From assembly GCA_026008535.1 (NCBI GenBank), contig BRKX01000017.1, positions 11,610,501-11,674,500 of the forward strand: a stretch of DNA of 64,000 bases, in the 5' to 3' direction. The DNA comes from Perilla frutescens (lineage: Eukaryota; Streptophyta; Magnoliopsida; Lamiales; Lamiaceae). Of this stretch, positions 1-11,970 are shown one piece after another. Within the stretch, counting starts at the first letter, position 1; every line of letters begins with the position of its first letter. The notes under the pieces were generated by a model. That model had not been told where the DNA came from. It worked only from the letters and a program-made list of their open reading frames with translations, and did not search any database. The position numbers were made by a program, and so were the translations under genes.

Positions 1-1252
1 TTAGGATAAAAATACAAGCACTCAAAATTGGATTGACTGAAAAATTAACCATAAGCTTGCCCATTATCTTACCTCGCCTTTACATGAAATGAGTGTGGAA
101 TTAAGATAAAAAAGGACTTTATAATTTGGTTGTAATTTAGGCTTTTAAACAAGGTAGGGAAAATATAGGCTAAGTGACTAAATCGAACTCATTGAGTTGA
201 TCACTCTCAATACTTCCTCACTAGCACTCAACCCCAATACCAAACGAGTAAAGCTAGACTTTGTCTAGCATTCTCCCCCATTTTCCAAAATCATAAATCA
301 AAAGCACCACCAAATTACTCTATATAGACACTTAGATTTTCTAGACGGACAAAATTTACAATGTTTTTTTTCTTTTTTTTTTCTCTCTCTTTTTTTTAAC
401 TACCATATCCATATCTCAATATCTCAACTCTCATATCCCTTTTCACAACCACACTCTATCATTTTCTTCTCTCCTTGTTCCACTAAATAATTCATCCCTC
501 CTACAATTGTTCTACCCACTCAACAAGTTCGAGTGAAAAGAAATATATTACTAAACAGGATTGAATTAATTAGCTAACAAAGAAACGGCTAAAAGCTCAA
601 TGGGGCTCACAATGGCAATTTGAAGTGGTTTGGCCAAAAATACACAGGACAAGAATAGGGTTAACAAAAATGGCCTTAAATCATCTCAAAATTCCACATA
701 CATCCTGTTAAAGTTGAGCAGACCGTAGCAAATTCTAGACATTCAACAGTAACCCAACATTCACACACCAAAAAAGGATTATGAGGCTCAAATTCTCACA
801 GGGCAGTCACAGTTCAAGACAACCAAGCAATTCATCGCAATTGCACCTATCATGCTCATAGTAAACTCAATACAGACATCAATTTCAACAATCCTAAATT
901 CATCATTGGCAACCATCATACATCACGATAGATAGCATAAGATCAACCGAATGTAATACACGACAGACAACAAACTAAGAATGTAATAAACATGCACTAC
1001 AACCTAAATCACTAAACTAATGCAAATGAACTAACTACATACAAAACAATTTAAGGTATAACGCACTTCCACACCCCCAAACTTATTCTAATACAAGAAT
1101 AAGTTTGCAAAGGAAGGAAGTAATACCTTGAATTACAAACCACAAAAGAACAAAATAAAAAAAAAACTAAATTAAAATTACTGAAATATTAGGTTACCTC
1201 CCAACAAGAGCTTGATTTATTATCTCGAGCTCGACATCTTCTTGTAGCTCAG

Positions 1253-1900
1253 CTATGGAGATGTGCGAGAGATGCACCGCCACATTAATCCTCTTTTCTT
1301 CAGCTTCTTAGGGGATATTGAGATAGTCATCCCACAATACTCTTCGTGATTCTTCTTGGCCTTGATTTTCATAGTGTCTTGAACCTTGACTGGCCGGTCT
1401 GATTTACCCATTATTGATGAACTATCTTTAGTTTTAGACGACTCAGCCACTTCTATCACTTTCACTTCTTCATGCACTGGGGTTGCGATTGGTCGATAGA
1501 CACTGAAAGTCTCACATTCATCTTCAATCCGCAGCACCGGAGTTCCTCTTTTCACATTAATAACTACACCCGCAGTAGCAAGAAATGGTCTTCCTAAGAT
1601 AGACGGAACTTTGTGATCCTCGGCCATGTCCAAAACAACAAAATCAGTTGGGAAAATAAATTTCCCAACCTTCACCAAAACATCTTCCACTATGCCCCTT
1701 GGACATCTCAGAGTCCGGTCTGCCAGCTACAGTGTTATTGAAGTTGACTTCAACGGGCCAAGTCCCAGCTGATGGTAGACAGAGAGCGGCATCACATTTA
1801 TGCTTGCCCCCAGATCACATAGCACTCGATTAAAACTAGAACTTCCAATAGCACACAAGATAGAAAAACTTTCCGGATCTTTCAACTTGGCAGACACAAT
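1253..1900 (-). pseudogene. Retrotransposon aspartic protease (retropepsin-like), broken
   Basis: On the minus strand a D-L-G-A-S-I-N-V-M-P segment at about 1790-1820 matches the plant gypsy protease active site (D-S/T/L-G-A). An L-G-R-P-F-L-A-T-A motif follows (about 1575-1600), typical of the retropepsin-like domain of plant gypsy polyproteins. An in-frame stop separates the active-site part from the open frame at 1690-1253. After the domain there is a Lys/Glu-rich tail and then a stop, with no reverse transcriptase following. The family cleaves the gag-pol polyprotein. This copy is non-functional. Confidence 0.7.
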
Positions 1901-1903
1901 TCT

Positions 1904-2257
1904 TTAAATAGCGGCACTGCATTCTTCAGACAAGTGCACCTTCTCTGATTCTCCAATCTTTTTCTTTTTAGCCAATATTTCTTTCATAAACTTGGCATAT
2001 TTCAGCATCTTCTCCAGTGCTTCAACAAAAGGAATGTTGATGGTCAATTTCTTGAAGATGTTAAGAAATCGAGCAAACTGGGTGTCTTTGTCTTGCTTCT
2101 TCAATCTTTGAGGAAATGGCAGTGGAGGGACATAAGCAGGAGGAGGTACATACTTAGGCTCAAGAGCCTCTTCAACAACAATTGCAATCTTTTGTTCCCC
2201 CTCTTCAGTTATGCCACTGCGCACATGGATGGCATTGCATTGCTCCTTGGGGTTCAC
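1904..2257 (-). pseudogene. Gag-protease linker of the gypsy element
   Basis: An open segment between gag and protease contains a proline-rich stretch (P-P-A-Y-V-P-P-L-P-F-P-Q-R-L) followed by a K-K-L-x-I-N-I-P-F-x-E-A-L helix. This layout is common just upstream of the retropepsin domain in Athila/Tat elements. It is bounded by stops on both sides. Confidence 0.6.
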
Positions 2258-2639
2258 CTCCGTGTTGCTCGGGTATTGGCCTTTTGCTGCTAGCTTCCAA
2301 CGATTTTAGCCAACTGACCAATCTGAATCTCCATGGATTTTAGTTGAGCCCCCATGTTGGCAGTGAACTTGTTGAATGCAATGGTCAGGTTGTCCACCTT
2401 TGCCACTTCCATATCCATCTGTTATTTAGTGGCGGTCATAAAGGAACCTAAAATGTCCTCCAAGTCAGGCTTTGAATATTCATTGATAACTTCATTGGTA
2501 GTGGAGAACCCGGGAGGCGGCTGCTGAATGTTATTGGGGTTGCCATAATTCAACTTGTCATTGTTCCGCTGCCCAAACTGATGGTAGGGGTTCCCTCCTT
2601 GATTTGGTCGGTAATTGTTGTTATACCCTCAACCTTGCA

Positions 2640-3644
2640 TGTAGTTCACATCGGCCACATCATCTTAAACTGCTGCAACTTGAGTTGGTGCCACTTCAGG
2701 TGGGACTGAACTATTCTTCGTCAACAGCGTGATTGCTTCTGCCATAGTGAACATCTGAGCTTTCAATTCCTTCAAATCATCTGAAGAAGCTGAGACTTCT
2801 GCCACTCTACGAATGGAATTCATCTGAGAAGACCACTGAGCACTGTTTGCAGCCATCCTCTCCAATAATTCCATAGCATCATCCACCGACATCTCCAACA
2901 AGGCCCCTTCTGCAGCTGTATCAATTCTATCTCGGGTATTCTCCAACAAACCATTATAGAAGTAATGTTGCTGGTCTGGGCACTTCCTGATGAGATCTCA
3001 AAATCTTTCCCAAGCTTCATAGAGTGGCTCTTGATCGAACTTCTGAACTGAGTAATCTCATTTTTCATCCTCAACGTCTTGCTAGGAGGATAATTCTTTG
3101 CAAGGAACTTCTTACACAAATCTGCCCATATCCAGACTGAGTCCGCCTCCAGAGATTGATACCACAACTTCGCCTTGTCTTGGAGAGAAAACGAGAAGAG
3201 GTGAAGTCGAATTATATCTGCTCCTACTCCATTCATTTTAACAGTACTGCATATCTCGAGAAACTGCGCCAGATGCGCATTTGGATCATTGAGTGCTCCT
3301 CCACTGAATTGGTTCTGCTGAACCATCAAAATCAACCCTGACTTCAGCTCGAAATTCTTGGCATCTATGGCCGGCAGCGTCACTCCACCAAAACTTCCAG
3401 TAACTTGAGGCTCCAGAGCCTCTCGAATTGGTGGTTGAACCACTGGTGGCTCAGGTGCTCGCTGCTGCTGCTAGAGCAAGGTGCGCAATGCCTCCATCTC
3501 TCTACGCATGGCTGTCATCTCGTCTTCTCGGTTAGCTGATATCTTCTCAGCTCTGTTTCTTTCTGCGTTCCAGTGTCGGGTAGAAGCCTCGATCTCAGGA
3601 TCAATGGGGACTAAATTCGTTATTTCCTTGGACCGCAAGTTCAT
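2640..3644 (-). pseudogene. Retrotransposon gag (Retrotrans_gag family), broken
   Basis: The likely start is the ATG at 3644, which opens a polar N-terminal region (MNLRSKEITNLV...). A stop lies near 3472, in front of a run of CTG/CAG-type codons. The Retrotrans_gag core follows at about 3300-3060, with the family's typical spacing of an F-L-E-I-C segment, an A-K-L-W-Y segment and an F-L-A-K-N-Y-P-P segment. A frameshift near 3047 and an in-frame TGA just after it break the core. The same protein resumes in another frame (2949-2665) through a helical region with alternating Leu and Met. Further left, 2650-2300 can be read as a Gly/Asn/Gln-rich linker with more stops. Gag would form the particle of the element; this copy cannot. 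Confidence 0.8.
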
Positions 3645-3791
3645 AAACTACCTGCTAAACACCAGAGAAATCAAAAGCAGCAGAAATCTAAAATAAAACA
3701 AATAAATTGAATAGTAACAAAAAAACTAATTATACAATCTAAATTAAAGCGGAATAATAAAATCAAATATCAATTAGAATTATGCTAGTCC

Positions 3792-3811
3792 TCGGCAACG
3801 GCGTCAAAAAC
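3792..3811 (-). other. Primer-binding site of the gypsy element
   Basis: On the minus strand the bases right after the LTR read GACGCCGTTGCCGAGGA. This closely resembles the Athila/Tat primer-binding site TGGCGCCGTTGCCGGGGA, which pairs with the 3' end of tRNA-Asp as I recall it. The site fixes the element's orientation and the LTR edge. Confidence 0.75.
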
Positions 3812-3812
3812 T

Positions 3813-5188
3813 TGTTCGCTCTTTTATTTCACTTAAAACACGACTCGTAAGTATACAAGGTAAATTGCGGTAAAATATTGGTAAGAACATATATTGTATT
3901 CATGGAGACTAGCTATGAAACCTAATTGAGTACCCAATATAAATTATCCTACTTTATCTAGATGACCAAACTAAGTTTTATGTTTTAATTAAATAAACAA
4001 AAACAAATTAAATAAAGCAACAGAAGAACAAAGCTGTAAATAATTTGACGAAAGAATATAAGAATAAATGAATCCTAGGGAATGCACGCATATGGAATTC
4101 TCTATTTCAATTAACACACTGAACCAAGTTTAATTCCTAAATCTTCAAAAGAATCACAAATATATCTAGCCCCTCTCTCTCGAGTAAGTTCTAGACGTAG
4201 ATCAAATGCCAAATTTTATCTCTCGGTCTCAATTTGTCATTTAACTCCAAAATGATCAAATGATTTATTCTTCTCACATAAACATACCAATCTCTCGATC
4301 TAGCAGGTACGTGTTATGTATTCCTAATTCGTTAATTAATTAACCTCTCTCGAGTGATAAATAATCAACTACACATGTGCATTTGATGGTCAAACAAATT
4401 CACAAGACAATTAAATCAAGGAAACATAAGAAGATAAAGAAACGAAACAATATTATAAAAGAAAATCTCAAATATTCATAATTGTAGCAAACCTAGAATC
4501 ACTAAATATTTAGCCTCTCATGCTCAAATCATAATCCAAAGAAAATAATAGAACAATCGAGTCCAACATGATAGTTCCAAACTAAAAATAAGAAACAACT
4601 TATGCAATGTCGAATCTCGAATTCAGTTGCTCTATGTGTTCTTCCGTCTTTTCTCTACTCTTTTTGCTCTTCAATAGGGTAAAAATTCATCCAAAAATCA
4701 TCCAAAGTAGAGCCTTAAATAGATGAGGAATACAGAGTCCAACAAGGAAAGAACTCCAAAATTTTCAGAACAGGTGGCACGGTTCGTGCCGTAAGGCGCA
4801 CGGTCCGTGCCGCTTGACAAAACACACCTACGAACATACGGCATGGGGCACGGACCGTGCCATCGGTACCACGGGTTTCACACTTCATGTGTCTCGTTGT
4901 ATGGGTCGTGCTACACTCGGCATGGTCTGTGCAACCTTCATCTCTCCAAAACCATAATTTCCGGCTCGTTTTCGCCTTTCCGGTCTCGACTCAAGTGCTC
5001 CTTTCAACCGGTGACCTTGTACACCTCTAAACACGTCCACACTAGGCGGTTTTCCTATCAAAAGTCGATAAACCCATGACTGTACCAACACAACACAAAT
5101 TCATTCCAAACAGTCACAAACACATGCATTCAATTCCAATTATACGTAGAAAAGACACCCGAAATGCATGCAAACCCCGAGTTTATCA
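3813..5188 (-). repeat. 5' LTR of the Athila/Tat-like element
   Basis: The sequence starts TG (3813) next to the primer-binding site and appears to end CA at 5188, about 1.38 kb. On the minus strand a TATA-like CTATTTAAGG lies at about 4713-4725. An inner GC-rich patch at about 4785-4925 holds several copies of a GGCACGG(A/T)CCGTGCC-type palindrome. The right edge is inferred, because the partner LTR is outside the window. Confidence 0.6.
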
Positions 5189-5197
5189 ATATGTGTT

Positions 5198-8100
5198 GCA
5201 TTAGTTGCCTCATTAAAAACCTTCACTAAGAAAATCCCGTGGGAAAAACTTAGTAAGGGAAAAGAGTACAACTATTGAGCCTTCAGGGCATAATGTAGAC
5301 CAACAGGGTCTGACTTTCAAAGCCTAATCTTCTAGATTATTTTGAAATTAGTGCTCCCCTCAAAACAACAATTATTGGAGCGAACTTAAATTAATTTAAC
5401 AACTCTTCTTGAGTTCATGTGGATTAGTTAATCTTTAAGATACCTAATATTCATTTGTGCAACATAAACGGTCTTTAAAATAGACAATAGGGGATAATAT
5501 TACTCGTCGCAATAACACATAAATTATGAATGTAAAGTGTGGAGTATCTTTGATAGTAAACATTCTTTTAAGGTGTTATATAATGCAACAATCTTTTAAT
5601 GGTCCAAAATGGATATATAAAAACAAAACCAGTCTCAAATATGGCAATATGTGGATCATACATATATAACCAAGATTTGAATAGTCCACCAATGTTATGT
5701 TATTGTTTATTTCAATAAATAATATTTATAATTTGAAAATAATGGAGGATATAGTAATTGGCATGTTAGTGCCTCATTGTAGAAAACACTAAATCTTGCT
5801 AGCAAATTAATTATAAATGCATTACCTGGCCAGGTAATCTTGCAAGATAAATATTATAAGAAATTTATGGTTCCAAAATATCCTCTTATCAACATTGAGT
5901 TTAAATAAATACTCATTCACTTCAAGTGATCTGATAAAAATATTGATGTGCTAAATAAAATTATTCATAAATAAAATATCAAAAACATTTCTCAAGTAGG
6001 TTCACTGGTGTATAAAATCACATCGGGTGATTATCGATCTGCAGGTCGAGACAATACTTAGTATTATCCAAGCCTTGTATTTCAAATACTCATCGAGTTA
6101 ACTTTTTTCACAATAGATGTTGTGATGTTATGCAGGAAATTTTAAATTCATCAGGATTTTCATATGAATATTATCGTTCAATGACTCATATAAATATGCG
6201 GTCACAACGTCCATTAATTGCATATCCAATGCTAAAATTACTGCCATTTATATTTTGTAGCGGAACATAATGTTATTGTTAATATGAGAATATAATTTAT
6301 GGAATATGGGTCTCTGCATAAACCCATAAGCTACAACATCTTTGTATGTCTCACCACCTTATTAATTTTATCATTTCGCATTCATAGAAATGCTTATTTG
6401 TGTCCTACTGAGACAACAATTGCTTCACGGGTTGAGCTTTACCTCAATTGCTATTTTTCATTTGACATAATCAAATGCTTCTAGCAATCTGCTTTCATCT
6501 TAAGTTTTGGATCCAAATTATCATTATAAAGCAATTGTAAAGGCAAATATGTTGTCGACAACTATGATATTTATGTTATAGATTTCTCCCATATTTATAA
6601 AATACACGGTACCTTTAATATTAATATTAACCAGATCATTGTCATTTTCCATAATATTTCGATCTGGTTGTTCCGCAATCTCAGTATTAAGATTATTTGG
6701 TGCACGTGCAAATATACTGAGATTTTCGTCTTCAGGAGGTTCTAAGAGTTATTGATATCTTTAATTTTATTTTTCGCGGATTTTATATTTCAAATACTTT
6801 TTTGCTTCTAGCGTCAATAAACTCTCTCGCTTCTGGCGTTGAGTAATTTAAATATACGTGGAACTTCCACTATTTGTAATTCAAATATATTATAATAATT
6901 TCATTATGATATTTGGCAGTTAATAATATATTAAACTTTCAGTTCATGTAGTGTGTGAAATTAATTTTTAACAAAAATTTATTGGCATTATTTCAATCAT
7001 ATCTCCTCCTAATGCCGATAAATAATTATAAAATCAACGTATCAATTTATAAATTGATCCCAATTATTGACTTTACTAATATAAGTACGTTTTGGTGGTG
7101 ATAGAATAATTCGCAGATGGAAAATGTTTCTTTTATTATTCATGCACTAATTTATGTATGTAATGATCCAAATACTCATGCCTTTGGATTTTTAAATTTT
7201 AAATTTATCGCAACATGTAAATTATTTGATGGAATAAAGATATAATATCATTGACATCACCATTTAGTCTTACTTGCTACTGACAAATTGACATAATTGA
7301 GTTATGTTTCATAACTTTGAAACTAATAAAGTAGTATCATAAAATTCAACTCCAAAACTTCTAGGGAAATTTTATAAGTCATTATTCTCCCCTCAAAAAT
7401 GTAATTTTTTGAGTTATATAATTATTATGAACAATTTAATCAAATGATCCTTCAGGGATGGCATAATTTTTCAAAAAAAAAATACTATTTTTCTTCAAGT
7501 TTGGATTTAGATGGTGATGACGAATGTCTTTCCACAAAGTGAAGTTCAATATAATAACTCTATGTCAAGATAATATCTACTATATAAGGTAAGCTAATAA
7601 AAACTCACAATTATGAGAAAGATGATGTATAAAATATGATTTCATCCATAATTAATTAATCATGAATTCATATATCATGAAATCAATCTGAGAAAGTGGT
7701 TATAAGTATAAATCATGTTTTATCCAAATAATTTCTATTTGATAACAAAATCAAAAAATTCTCCAAAAAGTACATTATTATCGGTTAATATCCAAATATA
7801 TATAACAGTGCATATGAGCATATGCATTATTTAATTCTTGCCATAAGAAAATAAACAATCTATTCAAAATTCATGAATTTATATTTGTCGTATTCTTTCT
7901 TCTTCTTCCTCCCTTTTTTGTTAAAGAAAATTACCACACATTAATTCTTACTTTCTTTAATTCCGGGTCTAATAGAGAAAAATAGTGAGTGCGTGAATTC
8001 GTCGTCCAACAAAAAATGTTCAAACATGAGCACGTCTTAAACGATTTCATTCACCTTTTTTTTAAATTGACGGAAAACAATCTTCACCAACATAGTCACA

Positions 8101-9050
8101 ATCCAACTTCAAATCATGACATTTTCATGAATCATGATTGTAAAAACAAATTGAAACTGACAGTATGAACGATTAAAAGAATTTCATTCAACAATATTAT
8201 TAAAACCCGCGCATCAAAAATTAATCAAAATGTTGATTATGCAAGGTCTTAGGCTTTTATTCACGTGCTGGAACAAAGTATTAAGAAACAAAATAACCTT
8301 GAATATTGTTTAAACATAATCAGTCTTAAAGTATTTAATTTATTATTTTTTCTAATTCAAATGTTTAAGAAAAACTATTGGAAATAAAAAATTGAAGCCA
8401 GCAAACGGAAATATCACAAGCCGACTTTAAATCAATGTATGTGTTAATTCAGTTCATGAATATCAACATCAAAAATCAAAATTGGCAATATGAGAGCTAG
8501 ACGTACGATTGAATTTCATTCAACATAATTAAATTATAGATTTTTGGATTTGTTTCCTCTTAGCAGATCACGCAAGTCATTGAATATTTTTTTGTTAATT
8601 CATAATTACCATCAAACTATAATTTCATAATTTTGATTGAAAGTCACCATGCAGGAAAGACACGATTCTTTCCTAATTCCTATGGCATACCTCCAATTAA
8701 CTCGAAACTCAATTGGCTAGAGACTCGTGTTGATAACGTGTTGTAAATCGAACTCCAAAATCATACTCAAGAAGTAAATAACATAAAGTAGAAAAATAGA
8801 GAATATTGGGGGGAAGAAAGATGATTTTATTCATCGGTGTATTTTATCCATTAATGTAATGATCTACACAAGATTACAAGATATATATAAGGCTAGATAC
8901 TAAATCATACTCTAGGGAACAAGTAATGTCATATATATAAATATATTTATAACACTTGAAAGTTTTTTTCAAATAAAGGGAACGCATGCAATAGCCTAGC
9001 GCGGTTTTCTTTTTTTCTTTTTTTCTTTTTTTGGTTGGGATACGAAGTTT
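5198..9050 (-). mobile_element. Degenerate non-coding LTR-retrotransposon remnant
   Basis: No convincing protein is encoded here and the DNA is very AT-rich. At 5210-5265 there is a TTGCCTCATTAAAAACCTT / GTGGGAAAAACTT block, and at 8719-8745 an ACTCGTGTTGATAACGTGTTG block. I recognise both as flanks of plant LTR retrotransposons, the first near the 3' end and the second at the 5' LTR/internal junction of an element in minus orientation. The LTR would begin at about 8742 and run right through a TATA-like tract (about 8880-8940). I assign no lineage; the pairing of the two ends is inference. Confidence 0.45.
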
Positions 9051-9426
9051 TGATACCATTCAATTTAAACCAAATTCATATTTAAATTATATAAAAAGAA
9101 AAACAGACTTTGTGAATAGAATTACATTGGCAAATCTTTTTAGCAGGGGTATTCAACGGGGGTTATATTTCATTTTTATTATAAATTTTAGTAATGGGAC
9201 ATTGGAGGTTGTATTTTATTTTGTTATAATAAAAATAATTGGGGGTTTATAAGGATAAAAAAAATCTAAAAAATATATATTTATATTTTAATTAATTTGA
9301 GAATTGTAAAAAGTAAAATGAGGATTGTTAATAGAATCACTCGAAAAAAAGATAGATGCCTAATACGTTTTGTTTTTACAAAACAAAATTGGGGCCCTCT
9401 AAAATTTTAGGCCCTCTTCTGTGGCT
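9051..9426. other. Intergenic, no recognised feature
   Basis: AT-rich DNA. The open frames here are low-complexity and have no family resemblance. Confidence 0.4.
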
Positions 9427-9629
9427 CACTTTAGGATAATGTTTTTTTGTCAAATGTGTGGTTGACCATAATATTTAATTAAATTAAATTTTCAAAATAT
9501 GATAAATAATCAATTAAATATTTTAATTAATGATTAGTGTATGTTTACACATATACTCTTGTAACCGATTTTAGAAAGAAGTTGGCTTACTTTGAGAAAA
9601 TTTGTCATATAAATCTATATATACACGTA

Positions 9630-9691
9630 TATTTATGGATAATGGCTACAAATGAAAAAAAAAATTAATTTAAAGCCATTATCCATAAATA
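9630..9691. repeat. Perfect 18-bp hairpin inside the 9.4-10.5 kb element
   Basis: The arms at 9630-9647 (TATTTATGGATAATGGCT) and 9674-9691 are exact reverse complements, separated by a 26-nt A-rich loop. Confidence 0.8.
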
Positions 9692-9780
9692 CATGGGGAG
9701 GTCTCCTGTGCAGGAGCCTTCCCCGTGAGATCGGGTGAGACGAGACCCACGCGCGGCGCGTATTTCACACGCGTCCGCGT

Positions 9781-10115
9781 TTTTGCTTTTTTTTTTTCTT
9801 TTTCTGTTTCGTATTTTTTGCCTTTTTTCTGTTTTTCTTTTTTCTGTTATTCTTTTTCTTTTTTCTTAAAAAAAACACATATAAATCCCTAAAAAATCCC
9901 CCCAAATAAATTATAAAAAACACAAAATAAACCCTAAAAATACCCCCCAAAAAATCATAAAAAACAGAAAATAAACCCCTAAAAACACTCCCCAAAAAAC
10001 CCTAAAAAATACAAAATAAACCCCTAAAAACACCCCCCCCAAAAAATATAAAATAAACCCCTAAAAATACCCTTAAAAAACAGAAAAAAAAACCTTAAAA
10101 AACACAAAAAAAACG
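9781..10115. repeat. Low-complexity tract (T-rich, then AAACCCCTAAAAACACCCC-like)
   Basis: A poly-T/TTTC run is followed by an irregular array of units resembling CCCCTAAAAA(C/T)A. It looks superficially telomere-like, but the period is not constant and the CCCTAAA heptamer is not maintained. Confidence 0.6.
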
Positions 10116-10900
10116 AATTGGTACTATTTAGTGTTCGAATTGGTACTATGGGTAACAATTTTTATTTTTATTTTGCGCGGGTCAGATGCGGGTCGGCCCG
10201 GATCGGAGTGGATCCATCTCATGGACCGACACATGCATCTGATGCACAGAAAACTTGGCGTAAATACAATGGATAGTGGAAATTATTTTTACTTTTTAAT
10301 TTTGATTAGAGATCAAAATAACGGTACAATGGTATACGTGTCAACATTTTGTAAAATGAGTTACAAGAGTAGACCTGTAAAAACACATTAATCATTAATC
10401 GATTACTTACTAAATATTAAAAATTTACGTTAATTAAATATTAATTATGACCGATCATACCAAATAACATTATCCTAAAATATAACACAGAATTTAAATA
10501 CCGGAAGTATGAAACATTAAAGGTGATTGATTATACACCACACACGTTGCATTAACAAACCAATTATACTTAATTATTCCATATGTATATATGTGTTAGG
10601 TTCCTCTTTCTAAATATATGTATACCATAAAGACGAGTTAAAGCACAAACTCTATTAAGGTGGTGATTAATTTTATTTTATTTTTATGTCAAAAGTAATC
10701 CACAATAGCGCAAACAGAAGAAGTAAACAACAATTGAAAAACTAGGTGTGAGAATTAGGTGTGACATACTCACATCTAGTGATATTAGTGGTGTGATTCA
10801 AATTTAAGATATTTAACCTCAAACTTACATCATTCCATCACTAGCTCTACAAAATTCCATGTTCGCTTTTAACTATTAGCACGTTCCAAGAAAACTTTCA

Positions 10901-11051
10901 AAATTATCATGTCCGAAGCCAAGTCGGGTGGGGGGCGAACACACCGACAAATCCCGAATTCTCGTATGCCGCCTGGGATAAGATAGTGAAGAATATCGGC
11001 GGCAATAAAATCAGCCATATAAGATCGACTAGCCTTCGGACATGATAATTT
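10901..11051. repeat. Compact foldback: 18-bp perfect terminal inverted repeats around a GC-richer core
   Basis: The arms AAATTATCATGTCCGAAG (10901-10918) and its exact complement (11034-11051) enclose a 115-nt core. The core holds a second inverted pair (TGCCGCC near 10968 and GGCGGCA near 11000). The core is clearly less AT-rich than its surroundings. A minus-strand open frame (11093-10869) crosses it, but I recognise no protein family. It could be a tiny MITE or a structured RNA locus. Confidence 0.55.
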
Positions 11052-11515
11052 AATTGGTTTAGTTAATAATATTAATTCATTTAAGTTAATCAATAATTAA
11101 TTAATAATATTATTTCGTTTAATTTTAGAGGATGTGTCCATTAAGTTTAGACTTTTGTTTGGTAGTCGGTTCCACGCCCACTCTTGCACGTGCCTACTAG
11201 TACTACTATCATGTTTTATTTATTAGTCCATACTAGTATTGTACATTATTAATTTGGATAATTGTTTGTAATTTTCTCATAAAATAATATTTTTCTACTA
11301 TGTTTATAGTATAAAATAAAGCTAAAAAATATTTAAATTTATCATAAAAGATAAAATGAAGGAGTAGCTAGGCCAAAAAGGACTGACCTCATGCCACTAT
11401 ATAATTAATACAATTGAATTTTGGATTAGATCGCAATCGAAGATTAATCAACATCTATATTGGGAGAATAAAGTAAAAATTTCATTATCCTTAAATCCGT
11501 ACAACATTAGGGGAA

Positions 11516-11516
<1 letters not shown>

Positions 11517-11581
<65 letters not shown>
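11517..11581. repeat. (AAT)n microsatellite
   Basis: About 21 uninterrupted AAT/TAA trinucleotide units. Confidence 0.95.
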
Positions 11582-11606
11582 GCATTCAAAATGCAATTAA
11601 ACTAAT

Positions 11607-11931
11607 GGAATTTCTATTTCCACTACTGATTTTACTCTTTACACTCCGATTACTCAATGCAATACATATTTTACTCTTTACACCGTACACATTTACACTA
11701 ATAACATTCACTCCAAAAATATTTATTTTACTTGAAAAAAAACAAAAAAATATATTCGAAAACACAATTTCGAACATGTTTGTCTTATTCAAGAATATTA
11801 ATTCGAATGACTCCAATACTTAGAAAAAAGTTGATTCGAAAACTAAAGTTTGAACTACACTTTGAAAATTTCAGGGTGTTAGAAAATATTTTTTAGAACG
11901 AACTATGTTCGAAAATTGAAGTTCAAACCAC

Positions 11932-11970
<39 letters not shown>

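Larger units (their letters stand above)
1..5188 (-). mobile_element. Ty3/gypsy (Athila/Tat-like) retrotransposon, 5' part, degenerate
   Basis: The element reads right to left: LTR (3813-5188), primer-binding site (about 3792-3811), gag (from 3644), protease (about 1253-1900), then about 1.2 kb of non-coding sequence to the window edge. No reverse transcriptase, RNase H or integrase coding is visible after the protease. Instead, the minus strand at about 1190-1215 carries a 'GAGCTCTTGTTGGGAGG'-like motif that I recall from the 3' untranslated part of Athila/Tat elements, which suggests the polymerase region was deleted. The coding parts contain frameshifts and stops. The left LTR is not in the window, so completeness cannot be judged. 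Confidence 0.75.
9427..10486. mobile_element. Non-autonomous inverted-repeat DNA transposon (Mutator-like?)
   Basis: The ends carry long imperfect inverted repeats of about 100 bp. The left end opens TTTAGGATAATGTT and continues through a TTGACCATAATATTTAATTAA-type tract. The right end, read backwards, opens the same way and continues with a TCGGTCATAATTAATATTTAATT-type tract. The interior is odd: an 18-bp perfect hairpin (9630-9647 with 9674-9691), a GC-rich island (9700-9780) and a long T-rich then C-rich/A-rich low-complexity tract (9781-10110). No transposase is present. I could not find a clean target duplication, so the superfamily is a guess based on arm length. Confidence 0.6.

Noticed and set aside
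9781..10110. Telomere-like CCCTAAA repeats
   Set aside because: The unit is irregular (CCCCTAAAAACA and variants) and lies inside an inverted-repeat element, so it is not an interstitial telomere.
10869..11093. 74-codon minus-strand frame across the 150-bp foldback
   Set aside because: It was considered as a peptide gene, but the frame coincides with inverted-repeat arms, has no promoter evidence and no recognised family.
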